Part shown: piece after piece, positions 34,050 through 41,729 of the stretch
Layout: each line of letters opens with the position of its first letter
How positions within the stretch are numbered: the first letter of the stretch is position 1
Origin: Nonomuraea wenchangensis
Lineage (GTDB): Bacteria > Actinomycetota > Actinomycetes > Streptosporangiales > Streptosporangiaceae
Direction: 5' to 3'
DNA: 64,000 bases
Assembly (NCBI RefSeq): GCF_900111685.1
Contig: NZ_FOHX01000007.1
Span: 235,986 to 299,985, forward strand
Notes under the pieces: model-generated
What the model saw: only the letters and a program-made list of their open reading frames with translations
What the model was told of the DNA's origin: nothing
Databases searched by the model: none
Position numbers and translations under genes: made by a program

Positions 34050-34807
34050 GCCCGGATCACCTCCGGCCCGGCGGCGGCCAGGTCGGCGGCCAGCGCGGCG
34101 TCGAGCCCGGTGTCGCTGACCACGACGTCGATCTCGGCCAGCTCGGCGAACGTGGCCAGGTAGGTGTTGGAGAACTTCGTGTGGTCGGCGAGCAGGACGC
34201 TGCGCTGCGCCGCCCGGACCATCGCCCGCTTGATCGCCGCCTCGGCCGGGTCGGGCGTGGTGAGGCCCCGGTCCAGCGAGCAGCCGTTGGTGCCCATGAA
34301 GGCGACGTCCACGTTGAGGTGCTCCAGCGGGCGCAGCGCCCAGTCGTCCACGGTGGCGAGCGTGTTGCCGCGCAGCCGCCCGCCCAGCACGATCACGTGC
34401 AGGTTGGGCCGGGCGGCGAGCGCCGTCGCCAGCGGCGGCGAGTTGACCACGACGGTCAGCTCGCGGTCGGCGGGCAGCACCTGCACCAGGCGGCCCGTGG
34501 TGGTGCCGGCGTCGATGATGACCGAGCCGTCCTCGGGCAGCTCGGCGATCGCCGCCTTGGCGATGCGCTCCTTCTCGGTCGTCATCACCTCGTCGCGGGT
34601 GGACAGCGCCGGCTCGAAGCCGAGCCGCTCGACGGGGATCGCGCCCCCGTGCACCCGGCGCAGCACCCCCGCCCGCTCCAGCGCGGTGAGGTCGCGGCGG
34701 ATCGTCTCGGTGGTCACGTCGAGCTCGGCGGCCAGCGTCACCACGTCGACGCGGCCGGCGGCGCGCGCTCTCCGCAGGATCTCCTGCTGCCGCTCCTCGG
34801 CGTACAT
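34046..34807 (-). CDS. DeoR/GlpR family regulator of the PTS operon
   Basis: Sugar-phosphate-sensing repressor, 253 aa. The N-terminal HTH_DeoR has YAEERQQEILRRARAAGRVD, LDVTTETIRRDLTALERAGV and LRRVHGGAI. The C-terminal DeoRC domain has VIIDAGTTTGRLVQVLP and MGTNGCSLDRGLTTPDPAEA, the sugar-phosphate pocket. It is the first gene of the operon. Direct repeats of GTTTC sit in the promoter ahead of it, consistent with autoregulation and induction by fructose-1-phosphate or another phosphorylated substrate. Confidence 0.94.
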   Translation of the reverse strand: MYAEERQQEILRRARAAGRVDVVTLAAELDVTTETIRRDLTALERAGVLRRVHGGAIPVERLGFEPALSTRDEVMTTEKERIAKAAIAELPEDGSVIIDAGTTTGRLVQVLPADRELTVVVNSPPLATALAARPNLHVIVLGGRLRGNTLATVDDWALRPLEHLNVDVAFMGTNGCSLDRGLTTPDPAEAAIKRAMVRAAQRSVLLADHTKFSNTYLATFAELAEIDVVVSDTGLDAALAADLAAAGPEVIRA

Positions 34808-34823
34808 GATGTTGATTCACCGC

Positions 34824-34875
34824 CGTTTCGGGTTGGTTTCTTCTGTGTTTATACCCGCTTCGGTGGGAAGGTCAA
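34824..34875 (-). promoter_or_regulatory. PTS operon promoter with DeoR-type operator repeats
   Basis: On the minus strand a -35 TTGACC (34875-34870) and a -10 TATAAA (34853-34848) are 16 nt apart. From the -10 into the leader, GTTT(C/A) motifs recur on the plus strand at 34824, 34836 and 34847, i.e. every 11-12 bp, one helical turn. Tandem repeats with this phasing are characteristic of DeoR/FruR-type binding sites. Regulation by the adjacent DeoR protein is inferred. Confidence 0.6.
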
Positions 34876-34909
34876 GGGTGCCGGTGCCAGATCTGGTAGT
34901 TATAGGCGA

Positions 34910-35779
34910 ATGCGCATCACCTCCCTCGCCGCCGCGGTGGCGGCCGTCCCCCTCCTCGCCGCCCTCGCACCGCCCGCCGCCGCGGTGACCGCCCGGCCGC
35001 CGCGTGTGCCGGTGGGGACGACGGCGGCGTGGGTCGTCTTCGACCGGCAGGCGGGCAGGTTCGTCGCGGCGCGCAACGCCCACCGCAAGTACCGTTCGGC
35101 GTCGGTGGTGAAGATCCTCATCGCGATCGACTACCTGGAACGGCGCAGGAGCGTGCCCAAGGCCGACGCCGACCTGCTCAAGGTCATGCTGCGGGCCAGC
35201 GACGACGACGCCGCCTCCACCCTCTGGGACCGGGGCGGCAAGGGGCAGATCATCGTGCGCACCGCGCGCAGGCTCGGCCTCGCCGACACCACCCCGCCGC
35301 CCGCGTCCAAGCCCGGCTTCTGGGGTTACACCTCGCTCAGCGCGTACGACGTCGTCCGCACCTACCGCTACCTGCTCGACAGGGCCGACGCCCGGGTCCG
35401 CGACCTCATTCTCGGCCACCTGCGCCGGGCCACCCCGTGCGGCGCCGACGGCTTCGACCAGACCTTCGGCATCCCCGACGCGGTGCCCCGCCCGTACGCC
35501 GTCAAGCAGGGCTGGTCCGGCTTCGGCACCACGCCGCCCACCCGCTGCCGTGACGCCAGGGCCCTCGGCGCGCCCGTCTCGTGGATCGCCCAGCGCGCCG
35601 CGGGCTCCGGCGTGCCCGACTACGGCCGCCCCGTGCTGCACACGACCGGCCTGGTCGGCCCGGGCGAGCGGTACGTCATGGCGGTGCTGACCGCGCACCC
35701 GGCGGGCGGCACGTGGAGCGCCTCCGTCAAGCGCATCACCGACATCACCAGGGGCCTCTACCGCGACGTGACGTCCTGA
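34910..35779 (+). CDS. Secreted class-A-beta-lactamase-like serine hydrolase (LppW-like)
   Basis: Exported 289-aa protein: signal peptide ending about AAA|VTARPP. The penicillin-recognising fold is recognised by SASVVKILIAIDYLE (SxxK motif), ASDDDAAS (SDN position, here SDD) and HTTGLVG (KTG position, here HTTG). The altered second and third motifs make true beta-lactamase activity unlikely; a cell-wall or housekeeping role is more probable. The ATG lies 7 nt after a possible -10 (TAGTTA, 34897-34902) with no ribosome site, so it may be leaderless. It is divergent from the PTS operon. Confidence 0.83.
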   Translation: MRITSLAAAVAAVPLLAALAPPAAAVTARPPRVPVGTTAAWVVFDRQAGRFVAARNAHRKYRSASVVKILIAIDYLERRRSVPKADADLLKVMLRASDDDAASTLWDRGGKGQIIVRTARRLGLADTTPPPASKPGFWGYTSLSAYDVVRTYRYLLDRADARVRDLILGHLRRATPCGADGFDQTFGIPDAVPRPYAVKQGWSGFGTTPPTRCRDARALGAPVSWIAQRAAGSGVPDYGRPVLHTTGLVGPGERYVMAVLTAHPAGGTWSASVKRITDITRGLYRDVTS

Positions 35780-35780
35780 C

Positions 35781-35818
35781 CCGGCCCCCGCGCGCGGAAA
35801 AGCGTTCGCGGGCCCCGG
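35781..35818. terminator. Hairpin after the serine hydrolase gene
   Basis: CCCGCG (35787-35792) pairs with CGCGGG (35807-35812) around a 14-nt loop, and outer CCGG segments (35781-35784, 35815-35818) extend the stem after a 2-nt mismatch. It lies directly after the stop codon. Confidence 0.45.
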
Positions 35819-35841
35819 CGAAGATCAGATAGGCATGGAGG

Positions 35842-36720
35842 ATGGCTGAGCGAACGACCGCACTCGACCGCGTCCTGAGACAGGCGGGCGGGCCCGAGAT
35901 CCTCGACGTCCTGGCCGGGCGGCTGTCCGGGGCGGACCTCACCACACTGCTGCTGGAGGTCATGCGGCGCAGGGCCGGCGCGTTCTCACCCGCCGACGTG
36001 CTGCGCCGCTACGGCCACGACCGCTTCGCCGCGCCCGGCGCGGTCGGGTTCCGCGACCTGCGGCGGGCCGAGGACGCCGCGCTGTCGGCGCTGCCGCCCG
36101 GCTTCGAGCCCGTCGTGCTCTCCCCGGTCGCGCCGCTCGGCGCGTGCTCGGCCCTCGCCACCGTCGACCAGAACAAGGTGATCTCCACCGTCAGGAACGG
36201 CGAGGTCGCCGCCGACCCCACCAACGCCCTCGCCCTGGAGGCGGCGGTCCGCCGCCGCGCGGCGGGAGGGGCCGAGCCGGTGCGGCTGGCCGCCGTGCAG
36301 CGGGTCGTCCGCGCCCAGCACGTCGAAGGGGCCGCGCGCTTCGCGCACTTCACCCTGTTCGCGCTGGTGACCGCCGGTCGCGACACCGGCGACCATGCCT
36401 TCGAACGTCGCCACGCCGCCGAGCATCTGGCCATCCTGGGCGACGCGGTGCGCGCGTGCGGCGCGGGGGAGCCCGAGGCCCGGATCACGGTCCTCGACGA
36501 ACGGTTCGAGCGCGTCGCCGCGACCCTCGGCGGCACCCCGGACCCGGGGCGGGAGAGCGGCCGGGGCTACTACAGCGGGCTGTGCTTCAAGGTGTACGCG
36601 GGCGGGCTGGAGGTGGGCGACGGCGGCTTCACCGACTGGACGGCCCGTCTGCTCGGCAACCGCAAGGAACGCCTCCTCATCAGCGCCCTCGGCCTCGACC
36701 GCCTCACCCTGACCCCCTGA
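35842..36720 (+). CDS. Class II aaRS-like (HisRS/HisZ-like) protein of unknown function
   Basis: The 292-aa protein is not annotated easily but shows features of the histidyl-tRNA synthetase catalytic core: VAADPTNALALEAAVRR resembles the motif-2 approach of HisRS. GRGYYSGLCFKVYA resembles its RGLDYYTGxVFE element. GGFTDWTARLLGNRKERLL with ISALGLDRL resembles GGRYD...GxERL of motif 3. There is no tRNA anticodon domain, and several catalytic arginines are not obvious, as in HisZ and other paralogues. A ribosome site GGAGG touches the ATG, so spacing is poor. Function is unknown; the fold is inferred from motifs. Confidence 0.6.
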   Translation: MAERTTALDRVLRQAGGPEILDVLAGRLSGADLTTLLLEVMRRRAGAFSPADVLRRYGHDRFAAPGAVGFRDLRRAEDAALSALPPGFEPVVLSPVAPLGACSALATVDQNKVISTVRNGEVAADPTNALALEAAVRRRAAGGAEPVRLAAVQRVVRAQHVEGAARFAHFTLFALVTAGRDTGDHAFERRHAAEHLAILGDAVRACGAGEPEARITVLDERFERVAATLGGTPDPGRESGRGYYSGLCFKVYAGGLEVGDGGFTDWTARLLGNRKERLLISALGLDRLTLTP

Positions 36721-36751
36721 CCCTCCGCCGCCGGCTGTGGGTGGTCAGGGG
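36714..36751. terminator. Bidirectional terminator between convergent genes
   Basis: CCCCTGACC (36714-36722) and GGTCAGGGG (36743-36751) form a perfect 9-bp stem with a 20-nt loop. The arms include the stop codons of both convergent genes (ending 36720 and 36745). Confidence 0.58.
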
Positions 36752-37107
36752 ATTGGGCGGGTGGCGGTGAGGAGCTCCTGTTCGGCGCGGACCTTCTTGG
36801 GCACGCACATGCGCCACGCGTCCAGCACCAGCTCGCGCATCTCCGCCACGTCGAGCGCGGCGGTGCGGGCCACCACCCAGTGGAAGCGCAGGTCGGACTC
36901 GCGCGGCAGCAGGAACTTGGCCGGCTCCGCCGCCACCAGGGCCTCGCGCTCCTCCTTGGGGAACCCGAAGCCCATGAGCGTCTCGTCCCGCGAGAACGCC
37001 ACGTAGACGATCTTGCCTACCCGGAACTTCACGCGGTCCCTGATCAGGTGCTCCGACGAGCGCGGCAGGGTGCTCGCGAACCGTCGTACATCCTCGACTG
37101 TGATCAC
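36745..37107 (-). CDS. MmcQ/YjbR family protein
   Basis: Small 120-aa protein of the MmcQ/YjbR (CyaY-like fold, double-wing) family. It is recognised by ITVEDVRRFASTLPRSSEHL, KFRVGKIVYVAFSRDE and LRFHWVVARTAALDVAEMRE; the C-terminus has the AWRMCVPKKV segment typical of the family. Some members bind DNA; most have no known function. It stands alone, 33 nt downstream of the CBS gene on the same strand. Confidence 0.9.
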   Translation of the reverse strand: MITVEDVRRFASTLPRSSEHLIRDRVKFRVGKIVYVAFSRDETLMGFGFPKEEREALVAAEPAKFLLPRESDLRFHWVVARTAALDVAEMRELVLDAWRMCVPKKVRAEQELLTATRPIP

Positions 37108-37140
37108 GGGGCCACGCTAACCGCCGCGACCGACAGTTTC

Positions 37141-37557
37141 TCAGCGGTTGCCCTCGGCGGCGGAGATGTCGGCGAGCGCGGAGTTCTGGTCGCGCTCCAT
37201 GGCGAGGTCGCCGAGGCTGACGATGCCGATCGCGCGGCCGTCCTCGACCACCGGCAGGCGGCGGACCGCGTGCGTACGCATGAGCTGGACCGCCTGGTCG
37301 ATCTCCGTGTCGGGGCCGACGGCCTCGACAGAGGCGCTGCACGCCTCGCGGACCGGCGTCTCAGGCCCCTTGTCGTCGGCCACCACCCGCACCGCGATGT
37401 CGCGGTCGGTGACGATGCCCTGGATGCGCCCGTTCTCGTTGACGATCACCGCCCCCGCGTCGATGTCGCGCATCAGCGCCGCCGCGACGGCCACCGGCTG
37501 CTCGGCCTCGACTGACGCCGGGTCCCTTGTCATCACGTCTGCCACGGTCCTCGCCAT
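37141..37557 (-). CDS. CBS-domain pair protein
   Basis: Soluble 138-aa protein made of two CBS modules. The first has VADVMTRDPASVEAEQPVAV and GRIQGIVTDRDIAVRVV. The second has LMRTHAVRRLPVVEDGRAIG followed by IVSLGDLAM. Such stand-alone Bateman pairs bind adenine nucleotides and sense stress or energy state, and in actinobacteria are often part of dormancy/hypoxia regulons; the regulon here is unknown. It starts with a good GGAGG ribosome site. Confidence 0.93.
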   Translation of the reverse strand: MARTVADVMTRDPASVEAEQPVAVAAALMRDIDAGAVIVNENGRIQGIVTDRDIAVRVVADDKGPETPVREACSASVEAVGPDTEIDQAVQLMRTHAVRRLPVVEDGRAIGIVSLGDLAMERDQNSALADISAAEGNR

Positions 37558-37586
37558 GGGGACCTCCTTCTGCGGATCGGATGTCA

Positions 37587-37616
37587 GAGCCCCCTACCCG
37601 GTGCGGGCGGGGCCTC
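37587..37616 (-). terminator. Hairpin between decarboxylase and CBS genes
   Basis: GAGCCCC (37587-37593) and GGGG-CCTC (37609-37616) can pair with one bulged base around a 15-nt loop. It lies between the decarboxylase stop and the CBS start on the minus strand and may separate the two transcription units. Confidence 0.4.
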
Positions 37617-37627
37617 ACCCCGGCCGC

Positions 37628-39034
37628 TCAGAGGCCCTTGGCCGCCACGCGGATCTCGTCCAGGAGGATCTCGAGGTCACGCTCGGTGGTGTCCGGGTGC
37701 AGGAAGCAGGCCCGCAGCGCGTCCCGGCCGCCGAGCCGGGTGCCGGTCAGGAACGCGTTCCCGCGCGCCTGCACCGCGAACGGGATCGCCCGGTTGAGCC
37801 CGTCCAGGTCGCCGCTGCGCGCCGGCGTGTGCCGGAAGGCGGTGATCGAGGTGACCACCGGCGCCAGCAGCTCGAAGTCGGGCGCCCGCTCCACCATCTC
37901 CGCCAGCGTGCGGGCCAGGCCCGTCGTGTGCTCGACCAGGCGGACCACGCCGGAACGGCCGAGGGACGACAGCGTCGCCCACGTCTTCAGCGCGCGGAAG
38001 GGGCGGGTCTGCTCCGGTCCGTACTCGGCGAGCCAGCCCAGGTCGCCCGCGTTCTCGTCCACCAGGTAGGACGGCACCAGGCTGAACGCGGCCCGCGCCG
38101 CCCCCGGGTCGCGCAGCAGCGCGCAGCCGCAGCCGACCGGCACGCCGAGCCACTTGTGCGGGTCGAGCGCGAGCGAGTCGGCCCGGTCCAGGCCCGCGTA
38201 GTGCGGCGCCGCGTCCTCGCCCAGCACGCCGAGCGCCCCGTAGGCGCCGTCCACGTGGAACCACAGCCCGTGCTCGGCCGCCACGTCCGCGATCGCGTCG
38301 AGCGGGTCCACCGCGCCGGAGTTGACGGTGCCCGCGCTGCCCGCCACGCAGAACGGCCGCCGCCCCGCCGCCAGGTCCTCGGCCACCATGGCGCGCAGCG
38401 CGGCCACGTCCATCCGGTACGCGGCGTCCACCGGCACGGTCCGTACGTTCCGCGCGCCGAGCCCGAGGAGCTGGGCCGCCTTGTGCAGGCAGCTGTGCCC
38501 CTCCTCGGTGACGTACAGGACGAACGGCGGCCGTCCGGCCAGGCCCTCCTCGCGGGCGTCCCACCCGTCGGCGCGGGCGGCCCGCTGCCGGGCGGCGGCC
38601 AGGCACACGATCGTGGCCATGGACGCCCCGCTGGTCAGCAGCCCGCCGCCGGGCGGATGCGGGAACCCGGTCAGCTCGGCCAGCCAGCGCACCACGGCCC
38701 GCTCCAGGTGCGGCCCTGCGTGGTCGCCGCCCGCGCAGCTCGGGTTGAGCGCGGCGGCCAGCGGCTCGACGAGCACGCCCGCCGGGTTGGGCGGGGAGTT
38801 GACCCAGCCGAAGAAGCGCGGGTGGCCGTTGCCCATCGGGTGCGGCAGCACGTGCGCGCGGACGTCGGCGAGCAGGTCGGCGAGCGGCCGGCCGTCGGCG
38901 GGCAGCTCCTGGCCGCTCAGCCAGGCGCGCTCGCCGTCGGGGACCGGCTGCCACACCGGGCCGTCCGGCACGCCCGCGAGATGCGCGGCCACGAGGGCGG
39001 CCGCCCGCTCACCGGCGGCGCGCAGGTCAGTCAT
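37628..39034 (-). CDS. PLP-dependent decarboxylase (aromatic-L-amino-acid decarboxylase group)
   Basis: Group II decarboxylase of 468 aa. The PLP lysine is in SLALDPHKWLGVPVGCG. Other marks are MGNGHPRFFGWVNSPPN, LLTSGASMATIVCLAAARQ, EEGHSCLHKAAQLLG (cofactor-stacking His) and LWFHVDGAYG (PLP-binding Asp). It probably converts an aromatic or other L-amino acid to its amine; the substrate cannot be read. The ATG overlaps the stop of the upstream XRE-cupin regulator by 8 nt, so the regulator and enzyme form one unit. Confidence 0.93.
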   Translation of the reverse strand: MTDLRAAGERAAALVAAHLAGVPDGPVWQPVPDGERAWLSGQELPADGRPLADLLADVRAHVLPHPMGNGHPRFFGWVNSPPNPAGVLVEPLAAALNPSCAGGDHAGPHLERAVVRWLAELTGFPHPPGGGLLTSGASMATIVCLAAARQRAARADGWDAREEGLAGRPPFVLYVTEEGHSCLHKAAQLLGLGARNVRTVPVDAAYRMDVAALRAMVAEDLAAGRRPFCVAGSAGTVNSGAVDPLDAIADVAAEHGLWFHVDGAYGALGVLGEDAAPHYAGLDRADSLALDPHKWLGVPVGCGCALLRDPGAARAAFSLVPSYLVDENAGDLGWLAEYGPEQTRPFRALKTWATLSSLGRSGVVRLVEHTTGLARTLAEMVERAPDFELLAPVVTSITAFRHTPARSGDLDGLNRAIPFAVQARGNAFLTGTRLGGRDALRACFLHPDTTERDLEILLDEIRVAAKGL

Positions 39035-39659
39035 CGAGCTGTCCCTTCCCTGAGGGTTCGTGGTGGTTCGTGTGGCCGGGGGTGCCCAGCTCCATGGCGA
39101 GGTAGTAGACGCAGTCGGTGGCGTCGTCGTTGGCGAAGGCGTGGCGGCGGTCGCCGGGGTAGTACGCCGAGTCGCCGGCCTCCAGCGTGTGCGCCCGCCC
39201 GTCGATGGTCAGCCGCAGGCTGCCGCGCTCGACCGCGAGGTACTCCCGCGACCCGGGCGCGTGCGGCGCGAACTCGCCGGCGTCCACGCCCGGACCGATG
39301 GTGGTGCGCATGAACTCGAACTCCACGTCGCCGAGCACCGGCGACAGCACCCGCCGCTCCCAGCCGGAGGGGTCGCGCAGCACCCGCTGCTCGGCGTGGC
39401 GCAGCACCCGCATCGCGCCGTGCGCGGGCTCGTCCAGCAGCCGGGCGATGGACGTGCCGAGCGCCGTGGCCAGCCGGTCGAGCACGAGCACGGTCGGCGT
39501 CTTGGCGCCGCGTTCGATGTCGGAGACCATGCTGCGGCTGACGCCGGCCAGGTCGGCCAGGCGCTCGATCGACAGCCCGCGCGCCCGCCGCTCGGCGCGG
39601 ACCCGCTGCCCCAGCTCGGCCATGGACAGCCCGCTGGACAGCACACTTTCGCCCGTCAT
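39027..39659 (-). CDS. XRE family regulator with C-terminal cupin
   Basis: Regulator of 210 aa. The HTH_3 domain (about residues 15-70) has LGQRVRAERRARGLSIERLA and GVSRSMVSDIERGAKTPTVL. A cupin_2 domain (about 125-195) has FAPHAPGSREYLAVERGSL followed by LEAGDSAYYPGDRRHAFAN. Such PuuR/SutR-like proteins sense small metabolites such as amines. It is translationally coupled to the PLP decarboxylase and is likely its regulator, responding to the amino acid or amine (inference). Confidence 0.93.
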   Translation of the reverse strand: MTGESVLSSGLSMAELGQRVRAERRARGLSIERLADLAGVSRSMVSDIERGAKTPTVLVLDRLATALGTSIARLLDEPAHGAMRVLRHAEQRVLRDPSGWERRVLSPVLGDVEFEFMRTTIGPGVDAGEFAPHAPGSREYLAVERGSLRLTIDGRAHTLEAGDSAYYPGDRRHAFANDDATDCVYYLAMELGTPGHTNHHEPSGKGQLDD

Positions 39660-39666
39660 TCCTCCA

Positions 39667-40206
39667 CTATAGCGATGAATTGTCCGCTATCGCGGACTGT
39701 GCCGCCTGGTAGGCGGCCAGCACCTGCTTGCGGCGCTTGGCGGGCAGGCGGTCGAGGTAGAGCCGCCCGTCGAGGTGGTCGCTCTCGTGCTGCAGGCAGC
39801 GCGCCAGCAGGCCGGTGCCCGTCACCGTGACCGGCTCGCCCGCCGCGTCGAAGCCGTGGACGGTGGCCGTGTCGGGGCGGGGGAGCGGGGCGTACTGGCC
39901 GGGGACCGACAGGCAGCCCTCGTCGCCGGTGTCGAGCCGCCGCTCGCCGAGGCCGGGCGGCTCCAGCACCGGGTTGGCGACGACGCCCTTGTGGCGCACG
40001 CCGTCGGCGTCGGGGCAGTCGTAGACGAAGACCCGCAGCGGCACGCCGATCTGGTTGGCGGCCAGGCCGACGCCCTCCGCCGCGTACATGCTCGCGAACA
40101 TGTCCTCGACCAGCGCCGCCAGCTCCTCGCCGAACCGGGTGACCGGCTCGCACGGACGATGCAGCACGGGGTCGCCGACGTGCACGATCGGCCGGACCTC
40201 TCCCAC
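39667..40206 (-). CDS. def: Peptide deformylase
   Basis: Metalloenzyme removing the N-formyl group from nascent proteins, 179 aa. All three motifs are present: GVGLAANQIGVP (motif 1), EGCLSVPGQYAP (motif 2) and QHESDHLDGRLY (motif 3, HExxH metal ligands). GTG 40206 has a strong ribosome site (GGAGGAACC). The ends match family length. Many actinobacteria have several def copies; this one is isolated, not next to fmt, so it may be a secondary copy. The XRE regulator gene begins 7 nt after its stop side, pointing the same way. Confidence 0.95.
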   Translation of the reverse strand: MGEVRPIVHVGDPVLHRPCEPVTRFGEELAALVEDMFASMYAAEGVGLAANQIGVPLRVFVYDCPDADGVRHKGVVANPVLEPPGLGERRLDTGDEGCLSVPGQYAPLPRPDTATVHGFDAAGEPVTVTGTGLLARCLQHESDHLDGRLYLDRLPAKRRKQVLAAYQAAQSAIADNSSL

Positions 40207-40341
40207 GGTTCCTCCTGTGACGATTCCCTGCGCCCAGTGTAGGGCCGCGAGAGTCGTGTCTCGGATAGTAAGACGTTCTCTCTTGAATGGTGAGATGCGC
40301 GCTAGGGTGACGGCATCCGAGGCGAACGAAGGAGTTTGGCG

Positions 40342-41148
40342 ATGGACCGTCCGGCGACCGCCGTCTACACGCACGGCCACCACGAGTCGGTGCTGCGCTC
40401 GCACCGCTGGCGCACCGTGGAGAACTCGGCGGCGTACCTGCTGCCCCACCTCAAGCCGCACCTGAAGGTGCTGGACGTCGGCAGCGGCCCTGGCACGATC
40501 ACCGCCGACCTGGCCCGCCTGACGGGCCACGTCACGGCCTCGGAGGTCAGCGCGGACGCGCTGGAGCTGTCCAGGGCCGAGATCGCCGCCCGCGGCCTGA
40601 CCAACGTGGACTTCGCCGTCGCCGACGCGCACGACCTGCCCTTCGAGGACGGCACCTTCTGCGTAGTCCACGCCCACCAGGTGCTGCAGCACGTCGGCGA
40701 CCCCGTACGCGCGCTGCGCGAGATGCGCCGGGTGACCAAGCCCGGCGGTTACGTCGCCGTCCGCGACAGCGACTACGCGGCCTTCGCCTGGTGGCCCCTG
40801 CTGCCCGAGCTGGACGAGTGGCTGGCCCTCTACCAGCGGGTCGCGCGGGGCAACGGCGGCGAGCCCGACGCCGGCCGGCGGCTGCTGTCGTGGGCCCGCG
40901 CCGCGGGCTTCTCCGACGTCACCGCCACCTCCTCCACCTGGTGCTTCGCCACCCCCGACGACCGCGCCTGGTGGGGCGGCATGTGGGCGGAGCGCGTCCT
41001 CGGCTCCGCCATGGCGGACCAGGCCCGCGCCACCGGAGCCGCCACGGAGGCGGACCTGCGGCGGATCTCCGCGGGCTGGCGCGCCTGGGCGGCGGCCGAG
41101 GACGGCTGGCTGTCCGTCCCGCACGGCGAGCTCATCTGCCGCCCGTAA
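40342..41148 (+). CDS. Class I SAM-dependent methyltransferase
   Basis: UbiE/Methyltransf_11-type enzyme of 268 aa. SAM motif I is LKVLDVGSGPGTITADLARL, followed by VTASEVSADALELSRAE, DAHDLPFEDGTFCVVHAHQV (motif II/III) and MRRVTKPGGYVAVRDSDYAA. The C-terminal part (aromatic- and Trp-rich, WWPLLPELDEWLALY) is a substrate lid. The ATG at 40342 is 7 nt after AAGGAG. Substrate unknown. It is divergent from def with 135 nt between starts. Confidence 0.93.
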   Translation: MDRPATAVYTHGHHESVLRSHRWRTVENSAAYLLPHLKPHLKVLDVGSGPGTITADLARLTGHVTASEVSADALELSRAEIAARGLTNVDFAVADAHDLPFEDGTFCVVHAHQVLQHVGDPVRALREMRRVTKPGGYVAVRDSDYAAFAWWPLLPELDEWLALYQRVARGNGGEPDAGRRLLSWARAAGFSDVTATSSTWCFATPDDRAWWGGMWAERVLGSAMADQARATGAATEADLRRISAGWRAWAAAEDGWLSVPHGELICRP

Positions 41149-41160
41149 CGGAGTGCGGCG

Positions 41161-41676
41161 TCACAGACCGAGGGTGCGGGCGCGCTGCCACTGCGGGTCG
41201 CGGTAGAGGACCATGTCGGTGCCCAGCATCTCGTCGGGGGCCGACAGCATGGCGATCTCGCCCGCGGCCTGCAGCTGCAGCAGCAGGTCACGCACCCGCG
41301 GGCCCACGGGCAGCCGCCCGGCGGGCAGGCCGAGGCCGGTCCGCACCGTGTCGGCGATCTCCGACAGCCGGAACGGCCCGTCGAAGCGGGCCACGATCCC
41401 GCGCACGACGCTCATGGTGATGAGGTTCTCCGCCTCGGCGTGGGCGAGCTGCCAGGTGATCTGCTCCTTGCGCCGCCCGCTGCCCGCGCACGACGTGCAG
41501 CCGCGCGACAGGCCCGGGGCCACCTCCTCCTCGGCCGAGCCGAGGCAGGCCGAGCACAGGTTGTTCTCGGCCGCGTGGAGCTCGGCCGTCATCCGGCCGC
41601 CGAGGATGACGCCGCACGCGCAGGCGAACGCCTCACCGAGGATGCTGTTCTGCGGGGAGATCGTATGCTTCGTCAC
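41161..41676 (-). CDS. Hypothetical protein with DnaJ-like zinc motifs and winged-helix-like C-terminus
   Basis: Unknown 171-aa protein. The N-terminal half holds a CxC (FACACGVIL) and two CxxCxGx(G) motifs (LCSACLGSAEEE and CTSCAGSGRRK), as in DnaJ zinc-binding half-repeats. The C-terminal half (about 85-150) looks like a winged helix: ITMSVVRGIVARFDGPFRL, SEIADTVRTGLGL, VRDLLLQLQAAGEIAML. Such a combination would suit a nucleic-acid-binding or redox-sensing regulator. Start is GTG 41676. It is convergent with the methyltransferase gene with 12 nt between stops. Confidence 0.65.
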   Translation of the reverse strand: MTKHTISPQNSILGEAFACACGVILGGRMTAELHAAENNLCSACLGSAEEEVAPGLSRGCTSCAGSGRRKEQITWQLAHAEAENLITMSVVRGIVARFDGPFRLSEIADTVRTGLGLPAGRLPVGPRVRDLLLQLQAAGEIAMLSAPDEMLGTDMVLYRDPQWQRARTLGL

Positions 41677-41729
41677 CGAGCCGACTCTACCGCCACCGGA
41701 GGCCCGCCGATCACGGCCGGATCACGGGC

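Noticed and set aside
40250..40310. Regulatory palindrome and promoter before the methyltransferase gene
   Set aside because: GTCT/AGAC arms are only 4 bp and the best -35/-10 pair (TTGAAT, TAGGGT) is only 14 nt apart; not strong enough to report.
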